A DNA stretch of 64,000 nt from Microcaldota archaeon (GCA_021816895.1 JAKAWW010000001.1:557067-621066); one strand, 5' to 3'. Counted from the stretch's first letter, positions 43,327 to 51,735 are shown. Translations and numbers: made by a program. Notes: a model not told the origin generated them from the letters alone.

Positions 43327-44169
43327 TTATCGTATGAAAGCAGTTGCAGAGTACTCAACCACGCTAGAATAATCGCCCGTAGCTGAACCGGAGTTGCTGT
43401 ACTTCAGAACTACCCCCCTTTTTGCGCCTGCGCTTTTCGCATGCATCATCGCCACTGTTATGGGTCCGAAGCCGCAGGCTGTTATATTTAATTCATCTAT
43501 AAGTTTATTAAACCTAATCAGGTCCATGGCTTCCATTGCCTTGATGAGCTCGCTGTCCTTTTTCATCGCTATGTCGGCAGGCTCGTAATGGTTCAGGTCG
43601 GAGCTTGCTATCACTGTGATGTTGCGCTTGACCTTCTTAAGCGAGCTTTGCAGCGCGTCGTTGATAAGTTTACTTGCATCAATGCTCTGGTCGCCCATGC
43701 ATATGAAAACGTAGCGCTTGGGGCTTTTGCCCTCGAAAACATGCTGCAGGAACGGAAGCTGCACCTCTAAGGAGTGCTCGTTCATATGCGCCATGTCATC
43801 TAGGTCTATGCCTTCATTCCCGGCCAATGCGTTTGAGAGCTCCATGTCATTCTTCGCTATGCCAAGCGGCGTTTCCCAGTCCATGCCAGATACAGCAATA
43901 GGAAGGCCGTACCCTGTGTGGTTTGGACCTATCAATACTATCGTGTTAATTTCGTCAAGGCGGTTGCTAAGCGAGAGCGCTTTATATGCATATGCTGCAG
44001 TGCTTCCCGAATATTCGTATCCCGCATGGGGCACCTGGTATGCGACAGAAGCTGCTGCAATGTCATTGCCGACATCAGCTTTCCTGATTGAATCGCTTAC
44101 GAAGCTTTCCAGCTCGCGCTTGCCCTTTGGATAGAAGCTTCCTGCGAACATGTAGCTGCGCGATGCCAT
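43327..44169 (-). CDS. MEMO family protein (AmmeMemoRadiSam system B-like)
   Basis: The 280-residue protein matches the MEMO fold, related to extradiol dioxygenases: AGSFYPKGKRELESF, VPHAGYEYSGSTAAYAYKAL, LIGPNHTGYG, MNEHSLEVQLPFLQ and SSDLNHYEP carry the conserved His and Asp residues that would line the metal pocket. In other archaea MEMO genes lie with AMMECR1 and a radical SAM gene; these partners are not in the window. The function of the family is still unsettled. It is the upstream gene of the carbamoyltransferase. Confidence 0.9.
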   Translation of the reverse strand: MASRSYMFAGSFYPKGKRELESFVSDSIRKADVGNDIAAASVAYQVPHAGYEYSGSTAAYAYKALSLSNRLDEINTIVLIGPNHTGYGLPIAVSGMDWETPLGIAKNDMELSNALAGNEGIDLDDMAHMNEHSLEVQLPFLQHVFEGKSPKRYVFICMGDQSIDASKLINDALQSSLKKVKRNITVIASSDLNHYEPADIAMKKDSELIKAMEAMDLIRFNKLIDELNITACGFGPITVAMMHAKSAGAKRGVVLKYSNSGSATGDYSSVVEYSATAFIR

Positions 44170-44230
44170 AGATGCACCTACATCTATTATGCAATGGAGT
44201 TTTTATTATTATTTTGCATTAGTTATTGGT

Positions 44231-45280
44231 ATGCCAGTAATGCTTGTTGACATGGATTACTTCTATGCTGCGTGCGAGGAGCTGCGCCACCCCGAATTCA
44301 AGGGCAAGCCGTTGATTGTGGGAAATGCAAGCGCAAACGACAAGACAAGGGGCGTTGTGCAGACATGCAATTATGAAGCCAGGGCATTCGGCATACACAG
44401 CGGCATGCCGCTATCTGATGCATTCAAGCTAAAGCCAGACGTCAATTACCTTGAATCAGATGAAGGGTATTATGAGCGCGAATCATTGCAGATAATGGCC
44501 ATGCTCAGGAGCTACAGCTTCAGAATGGAAGTGATGAGCATTGACGAAGCGGCATTGGACCTTGATGGGATGGACTATGGCGAAGCGCTGGAATTGGCGA
44601 AAAAGGTCAAAAAAAGTATAACGGAGCGCTTCGGCCTCAAATGCACTATAGGGATCAGCTCAACAAAGACTTATGCAAAGATGGCGTGCGATGCAGCCAA
44701 GCCGGACGGGCTGCTTGTAATTGAGGACAGCCAGGTGCTCGAATTCATAAGCGGCAAAAACATAGGCAAGCTGCCAGGCATAGGCAAGAAGACAGGTAGC
44801 ATTCTCAACGGCATGGGAGTGCATACAATAGGCGAGATAGCAAAGCTCGACCCAACGCTGCTCATGACCAAGCTGGGATCTTTTGGCATTGAGATATACC
44901 TTACCGCGAAGGGCAAGGATCCGAGCAAGGTGATTGAGCAGGGCGCGGCGCTCTCCATAAGCAGGGAGCGCACCATAAGCTTCAGGCCTGCAAGCGCAGA
45001 AGCGCTGGACAAGATGCTGCATACGCTTGCAGACGAGGTATGGGATGAGCTCAATAAGCAAGGATACTGGTTCAGGGGCGTTTCGCTAAAGGTGCGCTAT
45101 AACGACTTTACAGAACACATCAAGAACAGGAGCTTCTCGAACAATGAGGGCTCAAAGGAGCTCATATATGAAAGCGCGAAGAAGATGCTTGAAGGCGTGG
45201 AAAAGGGCAAGCGCATAAGAAAAATAGGCGTGCGCGTCTTCGGCCTTGTACAGAGGAAAGGCCAGAAAACCTTGGCTTGA
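44231..45280 (+). CDS. dinB: Y-family DNA polymerase IV (Dpo4/DinB-like)
   Basis: The 349-residue translesion polymerase has the catalytic pair of motifs MLVDMDYFYAACEE (Asp7/Asp9 region) and SIDEAALDLDGMDYGEA, a thumb HhH element KLPGIGKKTGSILNGMGVHT, and a little-finger domain at the C-terminus. It copies past damaged bases. The steric-gate Tyr/Phe is in the DYFYA stretch. ATG 44231 lies about 25 bases from a TTTTTATTATTA box, consistent with a leaderless message. The last residues (QRKGQKTLA) may be a PCNA-binding PIP-like end. Confidence 0.93.
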   Translation: MPVMLVDMDYFYAACEELRHPEFKGKPLIVGNASANDKTRGVVQTCNYEARAFGIHSGMPLSDAFKLKPDVNYLESDEGYYERESLQIMAMLRSYSFRMEVMSIDEAALDLDGMDYGEALELAKKVKKSITERFGLKCTIGISSTKTYAKMACDAAKPDGLLVIEDSQVLEFISGKNIGKLPGIGKKTGSILNGMGVHTIGEIAKLDPTLLMTKLGSFGIEIYLTAKGKDPSKVIEQGAALSISRERTISFRPASAEALDKMLHTLADEVWDELNKQGYWFRGVSLKVRYNDFTEHIKNRSFSNNEGSKELIYESAKKMLEGVEKGKRIRKIGVRVFGLVQRKGQKTLA

Positions 45281-45282
45281 GC

Positions 45283-45564
45283 CTATTTATTATGCCTAAC
45301 GGCGGCAGCGCGCAGCGTGAACTTCGTTTTGATTTGTGAACCAAATATCGCAAGGACGAGCCACCATGCTCCTACTGCAAATGACAGTACATTACCTGTC
45401 TCCAGGCAGAACTTTGCAAATGCATTGATGCACCTGCATGCACCATTTGCAGGGCAGTAGCATAGAGCAGCATAATAGTTTGCATAGCCGTATACTGTAA
45501 GCAGTATGCCAAACACTATGGCCGCAATGCCTGCTATAAAAACAGTTTTGCTTCCGATTTTCAT
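45283..45564 (-). CDS. small Cys-containing membrane protein
   Basis: The 93-residue protein has two hydrophobic helices (about 5-28 and 58-77) and between them a loop with CYCPANGACRC and a further Cys, which may hold a metal or disulfides on the outer face. The start overlaps the end of the thioredoxin reductase gene by four bases (ATGA), so it may be kept reduced or oxidised by that system; that is inference from context. Confidence 0.65.
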   Translation of the reverse strand: MKIGSKTVFIAGIAAIVFGILLTVYGYANYYAALCYCPANGACRCINAFAKFCLETGNVLSFAVGAWWLVLAIFGSQIKTKFTLRAAAVRHNK

Positions 45565-46502
45565 GCCTGCTTTGCACCCCTGCTTTCGTGCAGGCTCTGC
45601 AGGTATGCGCGCACTTCAAGCGCTGCCTTGGCGCCACTTCCGGCTGCGGTTATCGCCTGCCTGTATACGTGGTCAGCAACATCCCCAGCAACAAAGACGC
45701 CAGGTATCTTTGTCTTTACCTCATCTGTTGTTTTGAGATAGCCCAATTCATCAGCATCAAGCTTGCCCCCAAGGAACTTTGTCACGGGGTCGTAGCCTAT
45801 TGCAACGAACACGCCATCAACAGGCATTTCCGTTATTGCATTGGTCTTGGTGTTCCTTATCTTTACGCCGGTGACCTTTTTGTCGCCGAGTATCTCCTCA
45901 ACAACGCTGTCCCATATCACCTTTATGCCAGGATTCGCGAACACCCTGTCCTGCATTATCTTGCTAGCCCTGAACTGGTCCCGCCTGTGCACTATGGTTA
46001 CGCTGCTGGCGAATTTTGTCAAGTATATAGAATCTTCCATCGCGGTGTCGCCGCCACCTACAACTATCACACTCTTGCCTTTGAAGAACGCCGCGTCGCA
46101 CGTGGCGCAGCTGCTTATGCCCTTGCCTATGAATTTTTTCTCAGACTCTATGCCAAGCCAGCGCGCCTTGGCGCCGGTAGCGATTATTATGCTATCTGCC
46201 TCGTATTCAGAAGAGCCTGTCTTCACCTTGAAAGGCCTTGTGCTGAAGTCCACATCAGTTACTTCGTCAAAGACAAACCTGGTGCCGAACTTCTCGGACT
46301 GCTTCCTGAAGAGGTCCATGAGCTGCGAGCCGTCAATGCCATCAGGGAATCCAGGATAGTTCTCAACTGTTGTCGTAAGCAAAAGCTGCCCGCCAGGCTC
46401 AAGACCGCTTATGACGAGCGGCTTGAAGTTGTCCCTTGCAGCGTATATTGCGGCAGTGTATCCGGCAGGACCTGCACCTATTATTATCAAATCTTCTACC
46501 AC
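45561..46502 (-). CDS. trxB: thioredoxin reductase
   Basis: The 313-residue flavoprotein has an FAD motif IIGAGPAGYTAAIYAARD, the redox site CATC (SSCATCDAAFF), an NADPH motif VVGGGDTAMEDSIYL, and the C-terminal FAD motif FVAGDVADHVYRQAI. It passes electrons from NADPH to thioredoxin or to the two-domain PDO encoded at 18199-18846. Length is typical (300-320). It leads a two-gene unit with the small Cys-rich membrane protein. Confidence 0.95.
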   Translation of the reverse strand: MVEDLIIIGAGPAGYTAAIYAARDNFKPLVISGLEPGGQLLLTTTVENYPGFPDGIDGSQLMDLFRKQSEKFGTRFVFDEVTDVDFSTRPFKVKTGSSEYEADSIIIATGAKARWLGIESEKKFIGKGISSCATCDAAFFKGKSVIVVGGGDTAMEDSIYLTKFASSVTIVHRRDQFRASKIMQDRVFANPGIKVIWDSVVEEILGDKKVTGVKIRNTKTNAITEMPVDGVFVAIGYDPVTKFLGGKLDADELGYLKTTDEVKTKIPGVFVAGDVADHVYRQAITAAGSGAKAALEVRAYLQSLHESRGAKQA

Positions 46503-46596
46503 TTTCCATCACCAAACAGAGCAAAAGCCATCTGTATTATCGATTTGGGCAAAAAAGCTATTTATATGTATATGCAAAAATCAGATTATTGATTAT

Positions 46597-47049
46597 ATGC
46601 GTATGACCAAGATAGGCAAGGCCGCCCTTAAGAAAATGCACTTTGTGCACTGCGCGCTGCCTGATATCGCACTTAACGGCATAGACACGAGCATGCGCTT
46701 GAATGGGATGGTGCTTGATGCACCGCTGCTTGTGCAGGCAAAGAGCAAAGGCGAAGCGGAGCTTATCGAACGCAGGTTTGGCACTGGCGCAATCGTCTTG
46801 TCAAAAAGCGGCGCGAGCATATTTAAAGATGGTAGAAGCGTCACGCTAAATGGCTACGCTCCTTGCAAGGTTGGTGACGGCCTTGAAGCCGCAAAAGCAA
46901 TCCGCGCAGAAAACAAGGCGGTGCCCTATATAACTAGCAGCGTGGCGCACAAGAGATACGAGATGATAAAGCAGCTCAGGATAGCGATGTTCCTTACCAA
47001 TTCAAAGAGCATTGCAGAATTGAGGAAAGCGCCAATATACAATGGATGA
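46597..47049 (+). CDS. shortened paralogue of type 2 isopentenyl-diphosphate isomerase lacking the barrel core
   Basis: The 150-residue protein begins like IDI-2 (KKMHFVHCALPDIALNGIDT, then a segment equal to 'xxLGxxLxxPLLV') and ends like IDI-2 (IKQLRIAMFLTNSKSIAELR, then KAP), but the FMN- and substrate-binding TIM-barrel middle is missing or replaced by about 60 residues. It therefore cannot be a normal isomerase. It overlaps the full-length IDI-2 gene downstream by eight bases. It could be a regulatory or scaffold partner, or a decaying duplicate. The start at 46597 fits a TATA box about 30 bases upstream. Confidence 0.55.
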   Translation: MRMTKIGKAALKKMHFVHCALPDIALNGIDTSMRLNGMVLDAPLLVQAKSKGEAELIERRFGTGAIVLSKSGASIFKDGRSVTLNGYAPCKVGDGLEAAKAIRAENKAVPYITSSVAHKRYEMIKQLRIAMFLTNSKSIAELRKAPIYNG

Positions 47050-48148
47050 TCACTTGGATAGCGAAGCAGCGCAAACAATGGACAGGAAGGTGCAGCATAT
47101 AGAGATCGTTGCAAAAAGGCGCACTCAATACGTTGGCAAGACCACTCTTTTTGAATGCGTTGAGGTACTGCCCAAAGGCGGCGCGCTGGAAAGCAGCGAT
47201 GTGACGCTCAATACTGAGTATCTGTCTAAAGGCATTGACGCACCGATTGCAATATCAGGTATGACCGGTGGCCACGATGCCTTGTTCAAGATAAACAAGA
47301 ACATAGGCGAAGCAGCCCGCAGGCTTAACATACCGATGGGCGTGGGCAGCCAGAGGGCGATGATCGAAAACCCCAGGCTTGCATATACCTATGACGTGAA
47401 GAAGGCAACAGGCAGCAATGACATGCTGCTTATAGGCAACATAGGCGCATCAAAACTCGTTGTATATGAAAACGAAAGAATATCAAAAGCGCTTGAAGCA
47501 ATAAGCGCTGACGCCATAGCGGTGCACACCAATCCAGGACAAGAAAGCGTGCAGCCAGAGGGCGATATAGATTTCAGGGGCGCATATGAAAGGATATGCG
47601 AACTCGCAAAAGGCATAGATGAGCCTGTAATACTAAAAGAGGTGGGCAACGGAATTTCAAAAGATGTGGCAATGAGGTTCAGGAACAAGATTTATGCTAT
47701 CGATGTGCAGGGAGCTGGTGGCACTACATGGATAGGCATTGAGACATACAGAAGCAAAAGCAAGGAGGGGCTTGTGTTTTGGGACTGGGGAATACAAACA
47801 GCGCTTTCAACGATCGAAGTGCTTTCTGCATTCAATGGACCGGTAATCTCCAGTGGTGGCATAAGGAGCAGCACCGACATACTTAAAGGCATAGCGCTTG
47901 GCGCGCAGCTTTGCAGCATGGCTGAGCCGGTGCTCAAGGCCGAGCTGCACAACGGAGCCAAAGGCGTATATGATTACATCGAAGCGCTTGAAGAAGGACT
48001 GAGAAGCAGGATGGCGGAGCTCGGCTTTAGCAATGTAGATGAGCTCAGAAAGGCGCGCGTGCTCATTAGAGAGCCGCTTGCTAGCATACTCAGGCAAAGG
48101 AGGGTAAAGCTTAACCCAATGCATAGGAGCGTGTACGGCAGGGCATGA
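47042..48148 (+). CDS. fni: type 2 isopentenyl-diphosphate delta-isomerase
   Basis: The 368-residue FMN enzyme converts IPP to DMAPP, the step that feeds archaeal lipid synthesis. Seen are RRTQYVGKTTLFE-type N-terminus, PIAISGMTGGHD, MGVGSQRAMIE, HTNPGQESVQPEGD, ILKEVGNGIS, DVQGAGGTTWIGIE and SSGGIRSSTDILKGIALGA, all hallmarks of the family's TIM barrel. It overlaps the shortened paralogue upstream by eight bases. With the HMG-CoA synthase at 56396-58327 and UppS at 53005-53709 it forms part of the mevalonate/isoprenoid route in this region. Confidence 0.92.
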   Translation: MDDHLDSEAAQTMDRKVQHIEIVAKRRTQYVGKTTLFECVEVLPKGGALESSDVTLNTEYLSKGIDAPIAISGMTGGHDALFKINKNIGEAARRLNIPMGVGSQRAMIENPRLAYTYDVKKATGSNDMLLIGNIGASKLVVYENERISKALEAISADAIAVHTNPGQESVQPEGDIDFRGAYERICELAKGIDEPVILKEVGNGISKDVAMRFRNKIYAIDVQGAGGTTWIGIETYRSKSKEGLVFWDWGIQTALSTIEVLSAFNGPVISSGGIRSSTDILKGIALGAQLCSMAEPVLKAELHNGAKGVYDYIEALEEGLRSRMAELGFSNVDELRKARVLIREPLASILRQRRVKLNPMHRSVYGRA

Positions 48149-48290
48149 CCCCATAGCACATACATACGAGCATTGCATTGACGCATTGGTGTTATACTGG
48201 GCATTCATGTGTGCACTGCACCTGCTGAAAAACAGAGCGTCTGCTACTCATTTGTCGAGAATTGTTGGACAACGCCAGTTAGAGATAGGT

Positions 48291-48298
48291 TATAAATA
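48291..48298 (+). promoter_or_regulatory. TATA box before the deaminase fusion gene
   Basis: TATAAATA starts at 48291. A start site about 27 bases on falls after the first possible ATG (48311), so the ATG at 48341 with a G-rich ribosome site is favoured. Confidence 0.5.
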
Positions 48299-48340
48299 TT
48301 TTGTTAAAGCATGCCTATAGCAGCAAGTGGGGGGAATTTC

Positions 48341-49291
48341 ATGGCGAGCAAGATACGCAGTGAAACTGATTATTCGCAGATAAAGGAGGAGATAGGAGCT
48401 GCACTATATGCAAAGGAGCATTTAGCAATGACATTCAGGTCTAGCGTGGGGTATGCGATCAGGACATATGATGGCAAACTGTATGCAGGAGCTAACATAG
48501 AGACGTATGGCCAGGAAGGAGGCATTCATGCTGAAAGAATGGCGGTTTATAGGGCACACTTTGATGGTTACAATGGCACTGATTTCAAGAGGCTTACAGG
48601 CGTATTCACAGATGCAGGCACTAAAACTAACCAGCCAGTCACGCCGCCGTGCCTGTCGTGCCAGGGCATGCTGCTCGAGTTTGCGCATCCTTACATCCAG
48701 ATAGTGAAAGCTGATACTGAAGGAAACATAGTGTACGAAGCGTTGCTTGCGGACCTTTACAAGGGAAATCCGCTCACTACGATTTTCCCCACATTAACAA
48801 CAAGGCAGGGAAAGCCTAGATCTAATATGAATGCAAAACTGCCTTTGGATCAGGAACTTGAATTGCATTATATCAATGACAGGGCCTTCAGGCTTGTTGC
48901 AAACGAGATATTCCATGTGGAGAAACCGCAAGGGAGCATAAGCAGATTGTATGATACTATTTCAAATGCATGGTCTGCCGAAACAAGCGCAGATCCGGAA
49001 AGATGGAGCAGCGACAATCCGGCATGGGGGCAGTGTGCCATAACCGCTACAGTCGTGAACGACCATTTTGGAGGCACGATACTCCGCACAGAAGTGAAAG
49101 GCGTAGAGCACGTAAGTTCCCATTATTACAACCAGCTGCCTGACGGCAGGGTCGTGGATTTTACAAAACAGCAGTTTGACAGCAATGCAACATTTGAAAA
49201 TGAGCAGGGGCGCACCAAAGAATATATCATTTCATATCCAAAAACGAAGGAAAGATACGAATTGCTACTGAGGAAGATTGAACAACTTTGA
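48341..49291 (+). CDS. cytidine-deaminase-like / YunG-like fusion protein
   Basis: The 316-residue protein joins two domains. Residues about 10-150 are cytidine-deaminase-like with the zinc site IHAERMAV and PPCLSCQG (HAE...PCxxC). Residues about 195-316 resemble the YunG family: GQCAITATVVNDHFGGTILR, then HYYNQLPDGRVVDFTKQQF. CDA acts on cytidine or a modified base; the role of YunG is unknown. The combination suggests nucleoside repair or modification. The ATG at 48341 follows GTGGGGGGAA, and the TATA box distance argues against the ATG 30 bases upstream. Confidence 0.75.
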   Translation: MASKIRSETDYSQIKEEIGAALYAKEHLAMTFRSSVGYAIRTYDGKLYAGANIETYGQEGGIHAERMAVYRAHFDGYNGTDFKRLTGVFTDAGTKTNQPVTPPCLSCQGMLLEFAHPYIQIVKADTEGNIVYEALLADLYKGNPLTTIFPTLTTRQGKPRSNMNAKLPLDQELELHYINDRAFRLVANEIFHVEKPQGSISRLYDTISNAWSAETSADPERWSSDNPAWGQCAITATVVNDHFGGTILRTEVKGVEHVSSHYYNQLPDGRVVDFTKQQFDSNATFENEQGRTKEYIISYPKTKERYELLLRKIEQL

Positions 49292-49336
49292 GAATACACG
49301 CAGCATTGAAATCTATTTATACCTTGCCACACAATC

Positions 49337-50347
49337 ATGAATGGCGAACCAATGCTCCATGTAGGCGACCATAAGATATCGCTTGATAGGAAAGAGAGCG
49401 GAAGCACTGTAGATTTCATATCGCATGCACATACAGACCATATAAGCGCCGCGAAGCGCTCCAACAGCATATTGGCAAGCGCGCAGACCATTGACCTGCT
49501 TGGCGCACTCGGCATAAATGCAAGCTTGTCTAGCGGATTCTTAAATGCAGAGCTAATGCCCGCAGGCCACATACTCGGCTCAAGGCAGCTTTATGTAAAC
49601 GATGAAGACAAGGGCACGAGCTATTTGTACAGCGGAGATTTCCAGATGCAGGAATCTGCTGCTGCGGAAAGCATAAAAACGAGAAATGCGGACGTGCTCA
49701 TCATAGATTCTACATACCCCAACCCGGGCATAAACTTTGGGATTAAAGATGACATTATATCAGACGTGCAGAGCTGGGTTGCCAGTGCATTAAACACTGG
49801 CTGCGTGCTGTTTTCGGCATATGCAATGGGCAAGGCGCAGGAGCTCATAGCCGTAATGAATGAGATAGGCATAATGCCAGTTGTAACAAAAAAGATAAGC
49901 ACGATAAGCAGTGTATACAGAAAGAACGGCATTTCGCTTCGCTACGTATCAGCATACGACGGCAGCGATTACGAGGATATACTAAACGGTGATTTTGTGG
50001 GCATATCGGAACAGCGCGACATAAATGAGCTGGCATACAGGCTTCAAACAGTTCATAAAAAGAAGTTCCATACTGCTGTAGTCACAGGATTTGCAAGCTT
50101 CATGCACTTTGACACAGACGCCCAATTCAACCTGAGCGACCACGCCGATTTTGCCCAGAGCGTAGACTACATTAATGAGGTAAGCCCAAAGCAGATACTG
50201 ACTTATGGGCATAATGCGGAAAGATTTGCTGCTAACCTGAGCAAATTTGGCTACAATGCAACCCCGTTCAGCCAGCAATCGTTTATGTTCGCAAAGCAGA
50301 TAACAGCAATGGGCCAGAAGCAAAAGACAAAGGAATATATTTATTAA
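49337..50347 (+). CDS. beta-CASP metallo-beta-lactamase nuclease (CPSF-like)
   Basis: The 336-residue protein has MBL motifs SHAHTDHIS, PAGHILGSRQ, YSGDF and, after a cap region, FNLSDHADF and YGHN. This set is that of the archaeal CPSF/RNA-processing beta-CASP nucleases without a KH domain. It would cleave RNA ends or process 3' ends. The ATG is about 20 bases from an ATTTATACC box. It ends 22 bases before tRNA-Phe. Confidence 0.85.
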   Translation: MNGEPMLHVGDHKISLDRKESGSTVDFISHAHTDHISAAKRSNSILASAQTIDLLGALGINASLSSGFLNAELMPAGHILGSRQLYVNDEDKGTSYLYSGDFQMQESAAAESIKTRNADVLIIDSTYPNPGINFGIKDDIISDVQSWVASALNTGCVLFSAYAMGKAQELIAVMNEIGIMPVVTKKISTISSVYRKNGISLRYVSAYDGSDYEDILNGDFVGISEQRDINELAYRLQTVHKKKFHTAVVTGFASFMHFDTDAQFNLSDHADFAQSVDYINEVSPKQILTYGHNAERFAANLSKFGYNATPFSQQSFMFAKQITAMGQKQKTKEYIY

Positions 50348-50369
50348 TGCAAAAACAAAACTATTTGAT

Positions 50370-50480
50370 GCCGCAGTAGCTCAGTGGGAGAGCGTCCGGC
50401 TGAAGTGAAAACTTCTTAAGAAGAAGTTTCATCAAGAAGCAGAAACCGGAATGTCGTCGGTTCAAATCCGACCTGCGGCA
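50370..50480 (+). tRNA. tRNA-Phe (GAA) with intron
   Basis: Acceptor GCCGCAG/CTGCGGC, D-arm GCTC/GAGC, anticodon stem TCCGG/CCGGA with loop CTGAAG...A giving GAA, and T-arm GTCGG-TTCAAAT-CCGAC. The intron is about 50406-50444 (39 bases) after position 37, the standard archaeal place, and can fold into a stem (ACTTCTT against AAGAAGT) as expected for BHB splicing. Discriminator A, no CCA encoded. Confidence 0.92.
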
Positions 50481-50530
50481 TCTGTAAAAGTGCTAAATTT
50501 CAATAGGTTTTATGGCCTAACTCATTAATA

Positions 50531-50626
50531 ATGGTTAGAACTGTACTAAAGATTTTTTATCGGCATTTCTACCGAGATGACATAAGAGTGCTTGAAGTTG
50601 TTGCACCCATGAAACAGCAGGCTTAA
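50531..50626 (+). CDS. possible 31-residue peptide downstream of tRNA-Phe (doubtful)
   Basis: ATG 50531 opens a frame encoding MVRTVLKIFYRHFYRDDIRV and eleven further residues. It has no clear ribosome site and may be the remnant of a gene carried by the integrated segment. Confidence 0.2.
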   Translation: MVRTVLKIFYRHFYRDDIRVLEVVAPMKQQA

Positions 50627-50714
50627 AAACCAAATTGAAAGAATAGATTTACGCGTTGAGATGAGGTCATGGCAGTTGTAAAAAACCTAGGGATTCGCCG
50701 GACCAGCTGCGATA

Positions 50715-51311
50715 TTACGGTTTTATATTATATTTTTCTAGATCCCTTAGCAACTGCACACGGTTATTAAAAACTATTGAGATTATACCAAGTTTTCTCG
50801 CTGCTATAACATTTTCTTCTGTATCGTCTATAAATACTACTTCCTTTGGTGAAGCCCTAAATCGCCTCAAAGCATGCATATAAATTCTTGGATCTGGCTT
50901 CTTGACCTTCAGATAGCAAGATGCAACACTGCCATTTAACGGTAAATCATTTATGTAGCTTCTTTTCTCGATTTTAAATCTACTTGAACCAACATTTGTT
51001 ATAACCCCTATTTTATATTTTTTACTTAAAGAAAATATCAACTTCCTTATGTCTTTATTTGGTTTTCCAAGTTTTTTAAACCCATTTAAAACTCCAATTT
51101 CTTTCTTTTTGACACCTAGCTTATGTGCGAGTGAGCTTTCAAGCTCGCTTAGAGTAATTTCACCCAGATCCCATTGCTCTTTTAAAGGCAAAAAGATATC
51201 AGCAAATGTCTCGCTATTCACACCTAAAATTTTTGATTTGTAGTCTATGTACTGCCTCCAACTAAAATCTATAACTACGCCGTCCAAGTCAAAAATTATA
51301 AATCTGATCAT
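50715..51311 (-). CDS. HAD-superfamily hydrolase
   Basis: The 198-residue phosphatase-type protein has motif I FDLDGVVID, motif II in ITNVGSS (Thr), Lys in KKPDPRIY and motif IV FIDDTEENV, with a helical cap between I and II. Such enzymes dephosphorylate small metabolites; the substrate is not predictable. ATG 51311 has GGTGAT four bases before it and is preferred to an ATG 48 bases upstream. Strongly AT-rich codon use unlike neighbouring core genes, in the segment bounded by tRNA-Phe 3' repeats, so probably acquired. Confidence 0.85.
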   Translation of the reverse strand: MIRFIIFDLDGVVIDFSWRQYIDYKSKILGVNSETFADIFLPLKEQWDLGEITLSELESSLAHKLGVKKKEIGVLNGFKKLGKPNKDIRKLIFSLSKKYKIGVITNVGSSRFKIEKRSYINDLPLNGSVASCYLKVKKPDPRIYMHALRRFRASPKEVVFIDDTEENVIAARKLGIISIVFNNRVQLLRDLEKYNIKP

Positions 51312-51386
51312 AAAATCACCATACAGTATATTCAAGAAGTGTTGTTTTCGTAGCACCATTCAGAGCACTATTAGTTATAGACATTG

Positions 51387-51545
51387 TTATACCTTTATTT
51401 TCCTTTTCCCAAAGTGAGTCATCTGGTCGGCAGAATGATTTGGAAATTTGCGCATGTAGTTGGGGCAGCATATCCAAAGCTTTTTAGATTTTTAATACCG
51501 GGCATAATTGCAATGCTGGCATTCAACTTCATTTGCATCGGCCAT
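51387..51545 (-). pseudogene. small zinc-ribbon protein with an in-frame stop
   Basis: From ATG 51545 the minus strand encodes MADANEVECQHCNYARY, then TAA, and continues in frame KSKKLWICCPNYMRKFPNHS...FGKRKIKV to a second TAA. ECQHC and CCPN form a plausible zinc ribbon, with a wording common in small archaeal proteins. One nonsense codon at position 18 interrupts it, so it is probably a pseudogene. Confidence 0.5.
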
Positions 51546-51640
51546 TTTAATCGCCGATGAATATGTAGTAGTAGAAATTATTTAAGGATATAAGAATTGC
51601 ATATGCAACGATATACATTTGGAGTTAAACGTCTTTACTA

Positions 51641-51680
51641 ACGCCGACCTGTGGCACCTGTGAAAGTGCTCAATAATAGG
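51641..51680 (+). repeat. degenerate copy of the tRNA-Phe 3' end and flank
   Basis: CCGACCTGTGGCACCTGTGA followed by AAGTGCTCAATAATAGG matches the tRNA-Phe end and its downstream bases (CCGACCTGCGGCATCTGTAA, then AAGTGCTAAA...AATAGG at 50468-50507) with a few changes. Probably an attachment-site copy left by an integrating element. Confidence 0.6.
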
Positions 51681-51707
51681 AGCCTACTACCCTACAAAAA
51701 ATATAAT

Positions 51708-51735
51708 ACCGACCTGTATCAGTATAAAAGCTAAA
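51708..51735 (+). repeat. second, more decayed copy of the tRNA-Phe flank
   Basis: CCGACCTGTATCAGTATAAA then AGCTAAATTC resembles the same tRNA-Phe 3' flank. It is the outermost of three copies and the most diverged, as if integrations had piled up. Confidence 0.4.

Noticed and set aside
45588-46592. 334-codon plus-strand frame opposite thioredoxin reductase
   Set aside because: It only mirrors codon bias of trxB; no domain is recognisable and it lacks a ribosome site.
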